In this document: positions 9,107-21,500 of the stretch, in pieces
Numbering within the stretch: position 1 is the stretch's first letter
How the letters are laid out: the number at the start of each line of letters is the position of its first letter
Origin: Naematelia aurantialba
Lineage: Eukaryota > Basidiomycota > Tremellomycetes > Tremellales > Naemateliaceae
Direction of reading: 5' to 3'
Length of the DNA: 64,000 bases
Assembly (NCBI GenBank): GCA_021527695.1
Contig: JAKFAO010000011.1
Location: forward strand, 806,001-870,000
Notes under the pieces: generated by a model
What the model was told of the DNA's origin: nothing
The model's input: the letters and a program-made list of their open reading frames with translations, nothing else
Databases searched by the model: none
Translations under genes and position numbers: made by a program

Positions 9107-12100
9107 ATGTCGTCGGCTGAACAACGACGGCTCAAGCGGGCGGTTCTTGAGCAGCAGCTGCGGTTGTTAGACGAGGAGGATAGGTACGTGCCATTCTCTA
9201 GACCGTCGCTCACAGGCAGACGTGCAGCGCAAGTTCGAGAGCCGATTCACAGCCACACCGCTCCTCTCACGTCGCCCACTTCCAGCTACGCGGTGGATAC
9301 GGCTCCCCCACAAGGATCTTCTGGGTCACAATGGACTAATGTATCTCAACCAACCTATGGAACGGCACCCCAGCTCCAGACAGCATCCGAGGCATGGCGT
9401 GCCCATTATCGCCCTCTGACTACCCCCCGACCATCTTCTCAGCAACCAGACATTCCTGTCACCGCCACACGCCATCATGTACCTCTTCCTTCTCCGGATC
9501 AATTACATGACTATCTTGTGGGTCATATGAAGTTCCCCAAGGGCCTGCGTTCTGGCTGGACGATCGATGGACAGGTGTTTGACGTATATCGACTGTTCGG
9601 TGCAGTGATAGAAGCCGGAGGAAGCAGTCAGGTGAGTGAGACCTCCCTGGTCAAGGCTCACTCCAGATCACAGCCAAAGAGCAATGGCCGTCAATTGCCA
9701 ATTATGTAGGGCTGGCACCGAGCTCGCTGGCACACAGTATCAGCATTGGGCGGCAGCTGCGAGTCTTCTTCCTCAGCCTCCTTGGAGGCCTCGAGGTGCT
9801 TTGGGAGAGCACGAAGCCGGCGGGGGAGCGTTCTGGTGCATCATCCAGTAGTTCTTCAAGCCGGTCTGAAGTTCTCAAGGCCATTCCTTCGACGTCGAAT
9901 CGATCTCTACCTGTTGCTCGTCCGTCGATTCCTCCTTCCCTGCCCGGACCGACGACGTCTCAGAGCTCAGCTGCTGCTGTTACCAACGAACTCCCACGAC
10001 TGATGGGTGCTGAAAGCTCTCTCAGATCTGTCGGGTTGTCTCAGGCTGCGAATGGTCGGCCGACAGGCGCAGATACTGGCTTCGACCGTCGCCTGAATGC
10101 AAGCTTCCATTTGATCGAGTCCGAACAGTCTCACCGGCCAGATCACCTATCTGCAGAGGCTCAATACTCGCAAAGAGCTCCGTCCGAACCGCTACCTTCG
10201 CAGTCTGCGTTGTCCGACTTACTTCTGAACCCTTCCTCGTCATTCCAACCCACGGCAAATTCCTCGCGCTCACCGACTTCGTCTTCTCGACTATCAATCT
10301 CGTCCTCTCGCACGCCGACCTCGTCCTCTCGCACACCGATCTCGTCCTCTCTAGCTACCCATCATTATCCTGGCAAAATGGAAGGTGTGACGCAGGTCCA
10401 GCGGTCCAGGACACTAACTAGCACCAACCACCCCGCCACTTCGCCGCTCAACCCACCGCCATTGGCTTCCACCGAAGGCCTCCCTATCCTACCTAACTCT
10501 GCGACCTCTGTTGTGCCACACCGTAAAACGTCTTTGCCTGCGATAAATGGTTCTACAGCAGCTTCAAGAGCCCGGACGACATCTCCGACAACCTCTTCGA
10601 TCAACGTATCGACTCCTGAGGAGAATGTTTCAAAAAATGTCGCACAAAACGGTTCGCGATCCGATCCGCCGCTTCTCCGATCATTCGAAGAGCTGGTCAG
10701 TTCGAATGTCCTTCCTTTACCCAAGCCAGGTCCATTCCTGCAAGTCGATGAAACCGGTACGCCTCTGCAACAGTATGCCCGTCGGTGCCACGAATTGCGT
10801 GCGACGGTCAGAAAGGGGAAGAACAATTCCCCTAGACAGCTTAGCTATCACGAAATGTTGTTCTGGAACAGACTACGTAAGTAATGCTACTCGTTCTGAC
10901 TGATGACAGTAACAATCTTGCAAAAGAATCCCAACATTTCCATACCGAGTGTCGCCAAAGAACCGCCGGCGCCGAATCCTCCATCTACCACACTCAGTCA
11001 ATCCTCTCTCAACAGCGCTACGGCTGCATTCGAAGGTCTACCGAGCGCCATTCCCGCGCTCTATGATCTCAATGACACACAGACAGGCATGAAGAAGCGT
11101 AGTCGACTGCAAACGGAGCCGTTACCTGGCGGAAAGCAGACAAAAAAGAGCGAGCCAAAGGTATACCCACCTGGCGTTGAGCCCCCGGCTAAGAGACCTG
11201 TCGGCCGGCCACGAAAGCAGCTCGCTGCAATCGGCCATGATATGCCTCGCCAGGCTTCCCATCCTACCGGACAAGCCGCAGGAAACTTGTCTCTTTCCAA
11301 AGATCCGCCAAATACACTTATTGAAGCGATGCAAACTGCAGACAACGGAACCGTCCCAGCCGACCTGACTTCCCACGCGGGGCAAGCCACAGCCACAGGT
11401 GCAGATGGAGGACAATCTCCACGACCTTCTCGCACTGAGTCGAACGCAGATCTCGTCTTATCTTCCTTTGGTCGTCACGTAGAGGACTCCCAGGGCGACA
11501 TTTTACAACCTAGGACTTCCCAGAGGGCCACTGTCTCCAAGCCGAAGAATCCGAAAATGTCGGAAGCGGCCAAATTAAGGTGGATCAACCGGAAGTCAGC
11601 GGTGGGGAAATTGCCCGGATCCCAGCACCTCCCGAGGAGGGAAAACTTAACGGACACTCAACCCATTCTTAATGCAATGAGATCGACGACAAGCCAGAGA
11701 TCTAACAAGGATGGGCTACATGGGACCGGCCAGATGGGTTTAGCTGGGCCTGGGGCTCTCGAGCAACACCCGTCATTCCCACTCGCTTCTGTTCCGCCGC
11801 CTCATCAAACACTCCTTCCGCTGACGGACAACGTACCTGCCAACGGTGTTCACCCCTTCAGACAAATACCTCCTACGTCTGGTCCTCCTATTCGAACACC
11901 CAACAGCACTCCCAAGCGATCCGTCTTCACCGCCCGACCGCCCGGAGCGAACGTGTCGCCCCGGCATCACACGGGTGACAGCCCATCTTTGCCTAGCAAC
12001 AAGGCTGCGGAGGCGTCCCTCGGTTCGCTCTCGCAAAGCGGTGATATCCAGGACTCACCGAGAAAGGTTATAGCGCTATCGTCCAATTTCAAGGTCAGTC

Positions 12101-14161
12101 GTGCCAAGATTCGGCCACAGGATGCGAGGACACCGGTTAGATTAGCAAAACGAAGGGAAGCTGCCGGCGCTCAACCCGAACAGGGCGTGTTCAAATCTCA
12201 AAGTTCGGTGTCTCCCCTGTCTGCCAGCGTAACTCCCGGACCCCACAGAAGTACTCCGAACGTATCTTTCGCTCCCACTTCAAGTGTCGGTCCATCCGCC
12301 AAGCGGCAGAGAGCTGTTGTGGAGTTACCTCTCAAATCTGCTCTCAAACCTTATACGATGAATGTACCCCCAGCACGCCGCTCGAAACTTGGTGGAACTG
12401 GATTTGAAGCTGTCGCACGTGTTACTGAAGAGGATGACACCGATGACCCTATTGCAGGCGACCTAATGTACAAGGACTCCCCTTCCTCAAACGCCTTAGC
12501 CACTGGAGCGAAGGCAACCCGGAGCCAGCCAACCATGACCTCACGATCCATGCGGTCACTGAGAGGTTCTGATCAGCCACTGCTCCTGCACCGAATCGTA
12601 AAGAAGAAGAAGGATCGTCAGAGCGGAAAGTCAGCCTTGGATATCGCTCGCGTATCAGCATCGTCCACGAAGACTTCGAATTCCACGACCAAACCTCTAT
12701 TGGAGTCTCTCAAACCTCGATCAATTGTTACCCACCGGTCTCGTATGGCGCTACGCTCCCGCCACTCCCGTGCCCTACCAGCTAGCCTGGTCGCAAACAG
12801 ATTGCCACCCATCGCTGCGTTATCCGGACAGAAATCAGCCACAAAACCTGGACGGCAGGTGGCGTCAAGTCGCTTCCCGATGCACGGACCGAGGTCGTCG
12901 TCACTTGTTAGGAACAGTAGGGATTTGGTCTCCCAACGAAGAGCACTCGAAATGGCATCTCGGAGGAAGCGGCCGATACCTGTTGTCGAGCTCGTGACTC
13001 ACCGTCATGCACCAGCGGCATTAGACGCGGAGCCATTGGATCGAGCCAAGGTTGTAATCCCAATCAGCAAGATACGTCGAGCTGAGCTTCTCCAGCGAGG
13101 TGTCTATGGTATGTTTGCCTTCTTTCCCTCATCGCTGACGGCTCAGATATGTTCCGGGACGACGACTCCGAAAATGAAGATCCTAAGCGGCGAAGGGCAT
13201 ACATACCCCTTCGGCCTTTCAAGCCGCTCCCTCGGGGATCACCTGCCAGGTCCGCGCGACCCCAAGACCCAGAGTCTGTGCCGCAACGATTCTTGATTCG
13301 GCCTGGGCAGAGCCTTCTCGAACCCTATAAAAGTATTCTTACTGAGACTAGCCTCCTCAACCGGTGCATTGAACATCCTTGCGGCTGGCAACGCTGTGAC
13401 GCGGTCCTTGGCAGTGAGAGTCTGCTCAAACGGCACGTTGCTGCGAGAAACCACGCGGTCCAAGGCAGATTCACTGCTGGAATCTGGAGCCATCGAGTCC
13501 TTTATAGGTATGCCCAGCGGCGCGACTATGACTGATTGTGAAAGGTGTCATTGGAAGGGCTGCGAGGGGCCGTGTTTCGATTCCGTCGCTGGCCTCAGGC
13601 AACACATGACAGCACGGCATATCTCTCGCAACCTGATCTGCCCGTATCCAGGTAAATATCATACGACCTCCGCCTAGTGCGCCAGCTCACTGCGACAGCT
13701 TGCGGATTAGCGTCTCCTAATATATCGCATCTGTCAAGGGTGAGGTCTCTTGAAGCGTTCCATGCTGATCAACACAGCACGTTATAAAGCAGCATGACGA
13801 AGAGGCAGACCGGCCTCTGCCTGAAGTCATGCCTTCTGCGCCTTCCTCACTGCCATTTGCAATTGCACTTGATCAGCCCTTACCGACGGCCACTCGGAAC
13901 GACGTCCTCACCTGCCCAGTCATCGTGGGAACGACCTACCAGTCGGCGTATCGCCGAGAATGGGTCCGCCACAAAGTTCAAACGCACTGTGTCGCGGGGG
14001 ACGATCCCGTCATGCACGTCGAACACCCGCCGCACATGTTGGAACACATTGGAAATTCAGAGATTTCAGTGTCAGACGCAGAGGGTATGGCGGAGGAGCG
14101 TCGGAAAAGCAGGCTCGTAGTGGAGATTCCCACCAGAAATCGATCCTTACTAGGCTTATGA
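9107..14161 (+). CDS. ARID/AT-hook/C2H2 zinc-finger chromatin protein
   Basis: Seven exons (9107-9631, 9667-10876, 10910-13108, 13147-13507, 13545-13651, 13699-13739, 13778-14161) give 1608 aa. Residues about 125-220 form an ARID/BRIGHT DNA-binding domain: LHDYLVGHMKFPKG, VYRLFGAVIEAGG, then WPSIANYVGL after intron 1. A Ser/Thr/Pro-rich disordered region follows, with a local SSSRTPxSSSR repeat near 10255-10350. An AT-hook (KRPVGRPRK) lies near position 11200. Near the C-terminus are clustered C2H2 fingers assembled across introns: CGWQRC with HVAARNH, then CHWKGCEG with HMTARH, then CPYPACG with HVIKQH. ARID plus C-terminal C2H2 fingers is the plan of ARID2/Rsc9-type subunits of SWI/SNF (PBAF/RSC) remodellers. 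Whether this is the Rsc9 or the Swi1 counterpart cannot be settled by reading. Confidence 0.85.
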
Positions 14162-14392
14162 TAAGAGGGATTGCTTGGATCCGCATGATAGCCTCGATGC
14201 ATTCCGGGATCGGACGTTTGGAGGATCGCAGCCAAGAGCCAGAATATCGTACACCGGGCAAAGCCCGAATAAGGTTGCAGTGGCGATGGCGGGGGACGAT
14301 CGGTTTGGTGGCCGCCGGCCTTCGGCGTCGGTCATCGCCCATCTGAGACCGCGCGAGGCTTTGTGTATGGCCCACCAAGTTACGTGCCACCA

Positions 14393-14409
14393 TTATATAT
14401 ATATATATA
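14393..14409. repeat. TA microsatellite
   Basis: A run of alternating T and A in the 348-bp gap between the ARID gene stop and the NAPE-PLD gene start. The rest of this gap shows no gene. Confidence 0.9.
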
Positions 14410-14509
14410 GCCAGCAGGCTATGCCGCGACATGGCCAACATTATTATTGCCTTGCATGCCAATCCTGAGACGCCTGCGTCACCCTCACCTTCGTGGCCAG
14501 CAAACTAAA

Positions 14510-16225
14510 ATGTCAGTCACAAGGCATCCACAACACTCGACCGTTTCCACTCTGAAATCGTCCGTCTCGAGCCATGATGGACGTGCGCCGCACTGGGCGA
14601 ACGACAAGGGCACTGCATTCATCAACCCCTGGAGTTCTTACAAGCTCGCCTTGGTGAGTCCTTTGTGTTCCTCTTTGAACATGGTCTGATACAGCTCGCA
14701 GACTGCGTGGGAGGTTTTGAAGGTTCGTGCACTTCGGACTATGGATGACACGCTCACGTCGACATGCTCAGTTTGTGCGCCAGGTGAGTGGTAATACTCG
14801 CATCGCACGTGGATTCGGGAGGGATGAGTGACTGAATTGCCTCGTGAACAGCTCTACAGGGAGCAAGCCAACGATCCCGATCGGAAGCGGATAGACGAGC
14901 TCGTTCCTCAGGTCAAGCCAGATTTCGGAGTCAACGAACCCTCGACAAAGCTCAAAGCGACCTGGCTTGGTCATGCGTGCTTCTTGGTTGAGATGCCTGC
15001 GCCGAAAGACGGCGGACGCGGCATCACCTTGCTGTTCGATCCGGCGTTTTCGTATCAGTGCTCTCCGATCCAAGTGACCTGGCTCGGTCCAAAGGGCCGC
15101 TACACGCGTACGTCTCTGCGCTGTAGAGCGGGGAGCCACGACGGCACGGTCATACTGCCTTGCTGATTTTGCCCAGCGGTGCCGTGTACGATCGCAGAGC
15201 TTCCAGAGATCGACGCGATCGTGAGCACCTGGCTGGAGTTTGCCTGATCAGGCGCAGGTCATCTCGCACAGTCACTATGACCACATGGACCTGTTCACGC
15301 TGAAAGACCTATACGCCAAGAATCCTGCCCGTCCACCGACTGTATTCGTCCCCCTGCGCAACGGAGCCACGCTCAAGAGCACCCTGCCAGCCGCTGCCGA
15401 GGTGGTCGAGATGGACTGGTGGGACGAGCGTGAGTTTGCGGTCGACGGCAAGGGCAAGGCCAGAGTTGTCTGCAGTGAGTTCCACGTCATCGACCTACGC
15501 TTTGGCACTCTGATCGCCGAGTGGCGTGCTGAGCGTTCCAGCCCCGGCCCAGCATACTTGTGCTCGGAGCCCCTTTGATAAAGACAAGTCCTTGTGGTCT
15601 TCGTGGGCCGTCCAGAGCATCACCCGTTCGGGCGAAAAGGGCGCATCAGTGAGTCTGCCGAGGTCTCACTTGCAGCAGAGACGCAGCTGATGGGGGACCA
15701 GGTCTGGTTTGGCGGCGACACGGGTGGGTCCGATCAGTCCCCTGCGAGGATCCCCGACCTTGCAGGGAAGCGAGACGAGCTGACCATGACTCAGGATACT
15801 CCAGCGTCGACAAGGAGATCCACACGATTGACCCTGCGTATCCAACCTGTCCAGCGTTCAGCGAGATCGGCGAGCGCATCGGACCTTTTTCCCTCGGCCT
15901 CATCCCCATTGGCGCATACACTCCGCGATTCCTCATGTCCCCCGTGCACAACGCGCCCATAGACGCAGTCAGGATGTTCCGCGACGTCGTGAGTCTCGGT
16001 TCGGTCCATGTCTCCGGGTCGCGAGTAGCACCAAGAATGCTGAGGCTGACCGTCTTTCAGAAATGCAAACGCGCCATTGCGATGCACTGGGGTACCTGGC
16101 GAATGGCTTTGGACCGGATCGCCGAAGCACCGGAGAAGCTGGCAGAGGCACGAACGGAGGTCGGCCTGTCGGAAGAGGAGTTCCATGTGTGTGCCATAGG
16201 TGAGACTACAGCGTATGACCCATGA
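14510..16225 (+). CDS. NAPE-PLD-type metallo-beta-lactamase phospholipase
   Basis: Ten exons (14510-14653, 14702-14722, 14772-14783, 14852-15107, 15177-15220, 15258-15474, 15542-15648, 15702-15723, 15795-15988, 16061-16225) give 393 aa, the same length as human NAPE-PLD. The fold starts with TWLGHACFLVEM and LLFDPAFS. The zinc-binding HSHYDHMD follows, then TPAQH, a GGDTGY metal/loop motif, PIGAYTPRFLM, AMHWGTW, and a GETTAY end. All key motifs run on only when the introns are removed, including exons of 12, 21 and 22 nt. Family members cleave N-acyl-phosphatidylethanolamine to N-acylethanolamine and phosphatidic acid; the fungal substrate is not known from sequence. Confidence 0.93.
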
Positions 16226-16335
16226 GAACCCGTCTCGAGGGACAAGATCGATATGCCAGTGGGCAAAACATCAGTGTACTTGATAGGTGTAAAGCGAGGG
16301 ACAACGCAAATGCATGCAAGCATCCCGTGACATGT

Positions 16336-18754
16336 CTAGCTCCAAACGTCGGTCATGAGCCTCTACGAGCTGTCAGCCGAGCACGGTACGGTATGCAGGT
16401 CGGAACAACCACTCACATTCCGCTCCTTGAGCAGTTTGAGCTCCTTTGATCCTTCAACCTCGGCTGAACCCCCCTTTGCCTCGCCGAGGAAACGCATCAA
16501 TCGCTCTTCCACCGCCTTGGACATGCTCTTTGCATCGCCACAAATGTAAACATACGCTCTCTTCTCCAAAATCAACGGCGCCAATTCTGCCCGAAGGTCC
16601 CAAAGCAGATCCTGCACATAGACTTTGCCTAATCATGTCAGTATGCATGACCAGAGCCGTGACTCGAGTAACTCACTCCCATCGGGCTTGGTCATCTCAC
16701 GAGAGAAAGCCGTGTGCATGTTGAATTTGCCGCGCAACTCGGCCGCATATTTCGGCCATTCATCTTTATAGAGGAAGTCTTCATCTGATCTGCGACAGCC
16801 GTAAAACAAGTACATTGGGGCCCAGTCTGCCAGTGCGTCCGGACCATTCTTCTCGACAGCTTTTCGTGCCAGGGCGACTCGTTCCTGTACAAAACCCCGA
16901 AATGGTGCAACGCCCTGCAAATCAGCACATGCAGCGATGCCTGACTCACGGTTCCTGGGCCAATCATAATGATGGGCACTTTGGGCGACGTTGGGAGTCG
17001 GAACGTTGAACGCCTGACATGAATGGGGACACGGTAAACATTCTCTCTAACGTAGTGACCTCGTGGTCCAGCGAGTTTGTATTGTGGCGTTTTGATCATG
17101 GACACATGTTGCAGGTCTTTCCGTTGTACACCTTCGTCGGGTGTGTTTGCGCCAGAACTGGCGGTCATGACGTTGAGGATGAAATTGGTAGAAAGGCCAA
17201 AGACCCATCGCGGCTCATGTTTGTGTGCTGGAGAGGCAGCCGACTGGTACTTCAGTACGACTGCAGTCACGTGTATGGCGGATGGGTGTAGCTTTGACGA
17301 GGACGAAATTGAGTAATATCGAGGTTGCAGTCGGGGGACCGACGAGACAATTCGGTCGAAGGGAATGTGCCAGACAGTGGACGAGAACGGGGCCTCGAGC
17401 GAGTCGCCAGCTGCGGCCTGCAAGACTTCGGCGAGCTTGAGAGCTGGTCCATCGATCTCCGCAGCATAGATCTCCTTGCTCGTTCCCCACCTTTGCAGTT
17501 TCTCCTTGGCCTCCTCTGATGGTGCATAGCGTGAGAGGAAGGCGATGGTCTGGCGAGAGGCAACTGCGGAGATGTCAAGGTAATGACGGAATATAGCATC
17601 GTAAGTAGCAGGTGTTGGAAAGGGGACTTTTGCCAACGCTGGATCGAGCGATTCGATGTTGATGACAGCTTGGCGTTTGTCGCCGTCCAAGCCAAGGACG
17701 GAAAGAATTCGATCAACCTCCGCGTCCGAATTGCTAGGCCAGACACCAACGTGGTCACCATGCTGATATGTCATGCCAGAGCCGGTGATGTCGAACTCGA
17801 TGTGCACGCAATTGCGGTCCCCTCCAACTGTAAACAGCTCCTTGGAAGCGAGCACGGGTGCGGGATAGGGATTCTTGGCGTCATACGAGCCTACAGGTGT
17901 TGAATTACCAGATGCCGATGCGAGTAGGGCTCGAGGAGAGAGTTCGCCATGGTAGACCTTCTCAGGTGGATGACTTGCTACCTCTGTCACGATGAAATCG
18001 GCAATATCGCCGGCTCCGCCCTCTTCCACGCCCAAGACCCCTGCAAACGTCTCCCACATGGGATCTTTCCAGGCCAGATAGTCCTCCTCCATCGACTTGT
18101 CGTCATCGCCCTCTCCACGCTCGCCAATCCTCTTGGCGCCAAGCTCCTCCAGTCTCTTGTCGATCTTGCGAGCTACCTCATTATAATAGGCATATGTCTT
18201 GTTGCCAAGTCCAAAAATGACATAGTTGAGGTTCCCAAGAGTGGTGCCACCCTGACTGAACTCGACACCTGGGTCCATGATAAAGTCCATGAAAGCCTGA
18301 AGGTTGTCGGTAGGCTCCCCTTCGCCATAGGTGGCGACGACAAAAAATACAGCAGCTGAGGAGGGGACTTGATCGAGATTGGCAAACTCGTACTCCTCAG
18401 GATCGCAGACGAGAGAGGACACGCCAAAACGATTCTTGGCTTCTTTGGCTAGTCGAATGGCATACTCTTCAGCAGTACCCGTTTGTGAGCCGTAGAATAT
18501 GACACAACGTTTGCCCTGATAATGTGAGCTCAATGACGCGCGAAGAAACTCACAGCTCGTTCCATTTTCGCTACAAAGTCTCGAGGATCTCCCTCATCCA
18601 CCTTGGACTGCTTTGAGCCCGCAGAGCCCGCATTGCCGCTACTGATAGCTGACCGAGGCTTGCCGCCGATAATTGGGAGCGAGTCACGAAAGTAGTAGGC
18701 GAGGGGGAGAAGAATGGTGAGGATCACGATGGTGAGATCAAGTGGGGAGGGCAT
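16336..18754 (-). CDS. NCP1: NADPH-cytochrome P450 reductase
   Basis: Five exons (18754-18554, 18515-16950, 16914-16677, 16628-16417, 16362-16336) give 747 aa. The N-terminus carries one membrane anchor ([16 protein letters not shown]) that would hold the protein on the ER facing the cytosol. The FMN/flavodoxin domain starts with GSQTGTAEE and includes [11 protein letters not shown]. The FAD domain has the RYYSISSSS motif, and the NADPH domain has [22 protein letters not shown] and YICGDAKSM. The last exon, 27 nt, supplies the terminal DVWS whose Trp stacks on FAD; a model without it reads through into unrelated sequence. The enzyme passes electrons from NADPH to P450s such as Erg11 and to squalene epoxidase. 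No P450 gene lies in this window. Confidence 0.96.
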
Positions 18755-19153
18755 GATGATAGGAAGCCGCGGTCGGGTGAGCTGCAGTCCTTGCTCGATG
18801 TACTTGAACTCGAAAGTCGCGGGGATCTCGACCTTAGCCGTCTCACCAATCACAAGAGGGAGAGAGAGAGAGAGAGAGAGAGAAGAGAGAAAGAGACAAA
18901 TGCTATAGCACCCCCTGGGCGAACTCGGAATATAGATGAAGAGGGATAGCACGACCGAAAAAGCAAACGGCCGATGGGCGCTTGCAACAACCACGTGGCG
19001 CGGCCCTGGAGGGCGACGGCCGAACGTGTGCGCCCCTGTTGAAATCCATTATTGTTTGCGCCCAGGCTGAATAGCACATGCAACTGTCGCAAAGGACATG
19101 GGTGAGACCCGCAATCCCCTCTCATACTACATCGCCATTGGACGGATGGTCTA
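18755..19153. other. Intergenic region with GA microsatellite
   Basis: The region between the P450 reductase start and the 3' end of the CNNM gene, both on the minus strand, is the reductase promoter and leader. It contains a GA/AG run at about 18856-18895, within 140 bp of the start codon. Confidence 0.7.
18856..18895. repeat. GA microsatellite
   Basis: Mostly uninterrupted GA dinucleotides (CT on the coding strand of NCP1), lying in its probable 5' leader or core promoter. CT-rich leaders are common near fungal start sites. Confidence 0.9.
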
Positions 19154-21303
19154 TCAGACTCCCCTCGCCCGTGTGCTCAACAACAACACGCCGCCGTGCC
19201 AAACGCCCTTCGAAGATGCGCTTGAAGATTGCCGGGCTAGAACGCATAAGCCCGTCTTACATATATGGTGTGAATCGAAAAGGGCGCACGAAGTGCCTCG
19301 GTGCTTCGGTCTCACCACGGGGACCCGACTGCGTAGCTTAGTCGTAGTATACGTCTATTGCCCATCCGGCTCACCTGTGTATATCAATGTACTGATCCGT
19401 CTCGTCCTGATTCTGGTCAGCTATTGAGCTTGATAGCGGAAACATTGCCTACGATGATCTCCTTGCCAATAAGTTCCTGGGTTTAATCAGTAACCGCGCA
19501 TTGATGAGGGGGCACTGACTTCAACCACATCCTCGAGCGTCACCAAACCAACTGCTCCTTGGTCTTCTCCAGGGAAATGTGAGACCAGCAGCATGTGACT
19601 GCGTCCAGTCTGAAAGTAAGACATTGCTGATCGGCAGTCAGCGGAAATCCTAACCAAGGGGTCTACCTTCCAGTAATGGTAAGTCAGGAGAGCATTGTGG
19701 TAGTGGATTAGATATGAGATTCGAGACGGGATGCAGATCCGTCGGGTCGTAGTCAACTAGATCGCGGATCCTGAGCTGATTTAGCCTTGCTCTGCATCGG
19801 AGAGGACAAGCATACGTCAAGAACCCTCTGACCAAAACCAGTTAGCAGCATCTCCAGGCGGTCAGGAGATGAATACTCACATGAAGGAACCTGGTGAACT
19901 TGGCTCATACACCGGTATTCGACTGTACCCCTTCCGCAAGATCTTTCATGACCGTTAGGGTACATCGCGGTTGAGACAAGAAGCGTACTTCTGACACTAG
20001 CTCATCATCCTGTACAGCTTAGTGGAATCGGCGACTTTAGCATGAGACTTACCACGATCTTCTCCGCTGATAGGCTGAAGACGTCCTCGCTCGGTGTCTA
20101 AAGCAAACGATGAGCGAATGCTCAGGCTCATGTACATACCATGGCATCTTCAACAGTCTTGCCGGCAAACTCTAGCACGCTGCCCAGCAAGCTCAATTCC
20201 TCATCGCCAAGCTTGTCCTCGACTCCCAACGACACAAAAGTCTTGAGTTCGGCTTTGCGATAGGTGATGGCTTCTTCATGCGCGCCAAGCGTATAGTCGA
20301 GGAGCTTTTGGGTCAGTTGGCAAGACAGGTTTCGAGTGGCTCACCATGCCTGCAGGCTTTGCTATGGGGTAAACAAGAATGATGAGCCATCGCACGAGGG
20401 GGGCGAATGTCGCCCCGATAGCCAGGCCATATTTGCTGCAAACCGCTAAGCTAGGTGAGTTATCATAGTCGCGCTTGATTGGCGAACGAACATTGTGGTA
20501 TAATTCTAGAAGAAAATGAGCCAATGAGTCACCGCAAGCGAAGACTTACTCTGTAGTAAAGCAAATGGGGGTCAGAAATCAGATGCAGTCTTGGGGCCTA
20601 ACTACTCGACTCACCGGCGAAGACCAGCTACTTCATTAGCTGGACAGTCCGCTCTACTCACCTCAAGGAAGGTAGAACCTAGCACAGCGATCCAGCCCCC
20701 TCCTATCTGCAAAGGGCTGTCAGATGATATGCGCGTCATGTCTCGTCTCAGACCTCACGATCGAATCGAGAAAGACGGGCAAGGAAGTATTGACCAGAGT
20801 GTTCCCTTGCATGATCAGCTTTATGTTTATGGTAAGAGGAGGTTGGGATGTTACCTAGCAGCAAAACGACGAGCATGGTGTGCCTCCCCTCCTGTAAAAG
20901 TTGCAGTACTTTTGGCGCCTGACGTCTTTCGCTGGCCGTACCAGCCAACGAGAGGACCTGCAGATTGACCTAAGGAAATCAGAGTTTGTTCGACGACGGC
21001 CGGCGAGACTCATACGGAGTCTAGGCCCATCAAGCCGAGGGTCAATCCAGAAAAGACACCACCTAGGAGCACGATGAAGACTATTATTACCACGTAGTAG
21101 CCAAAGCGGGGATCAGAGGGCGTGACATGGACGTGCTTTCCTGCTTCTATTTGTCCCTTTGAGCTGTGTTGTAACAAATGACGGCGCGCCTCACTCTCAG
21201 TGCCATTCTTCATGGTCTGTACGAGTTGCTCCCACATCCTCCTGTCGGTCCTGGGCCAGTGAGGCAGCCTATGAATGTTGCGGCAAAGACAGATCAGTGA
21301 CAT
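19154..21303 (-). CDS. MAM3: CNNM/Mam3-type DUF21-CBS membrane protein
   Basis: A gene of about 17 exons. Exon 1 (21303-21016) encodes a hydrophilic N-terminus and a membrane segment (YVVIIVFIVLLGGVFSG) running into LTLGLMGLD, a DUF21 hallmark. Later exons give VLSLAGTASERRQ, NTSLPVFLDSI, GGGWIAVLGSTF, EIIPQSVCSKYGLAIGA, AELKTFVSLG, then the CBS pair: EDVFSLSAEKIV, GYSRIPVYEPSSPGSF, RDLVDYDPTDLHPVSN, SYFQTGRSHMLLV, GLVTLEDVVEELIG. This is the Mg/metal transport family of human CNNMs and yeast Mam3 (vacuolar). The EIIPQ motif is rebuilt from exons of 13, possibly 1, and 14 nt. The 3' end is uncertain: reading on after GKEII stops at 19417, while splicing at 19460 gives the family motif DETDQYIDIH and extends to about 19154. 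The start could also be an internal Met. Confidence 0.88.
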
Positions 21304-21500
21304 GAATTCCCCCGTGTGTGCGCTGGCTATAAAGAGGAAATTGTTGACTCTACACGTGCTTAGGACTCAGTTCCAAGAGAAGGGGGGGGTGGGGGGCGTC
21401 TCAGGCACGGCTGGTTTTTTCCGACAGGGCGTCCCCAATCGGGGCGTCGTGTTCGACCAAGACGAGCCAAGGTCAAAAGCTTTACATATTCATTCTTTAA

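Noticed and set aside
10365..10826. A 153-residue minus-strand frame inside the ARID gene
   Set aside because: Lies opposite low-complexity Ser/Pro coding sequence with no conserved features.
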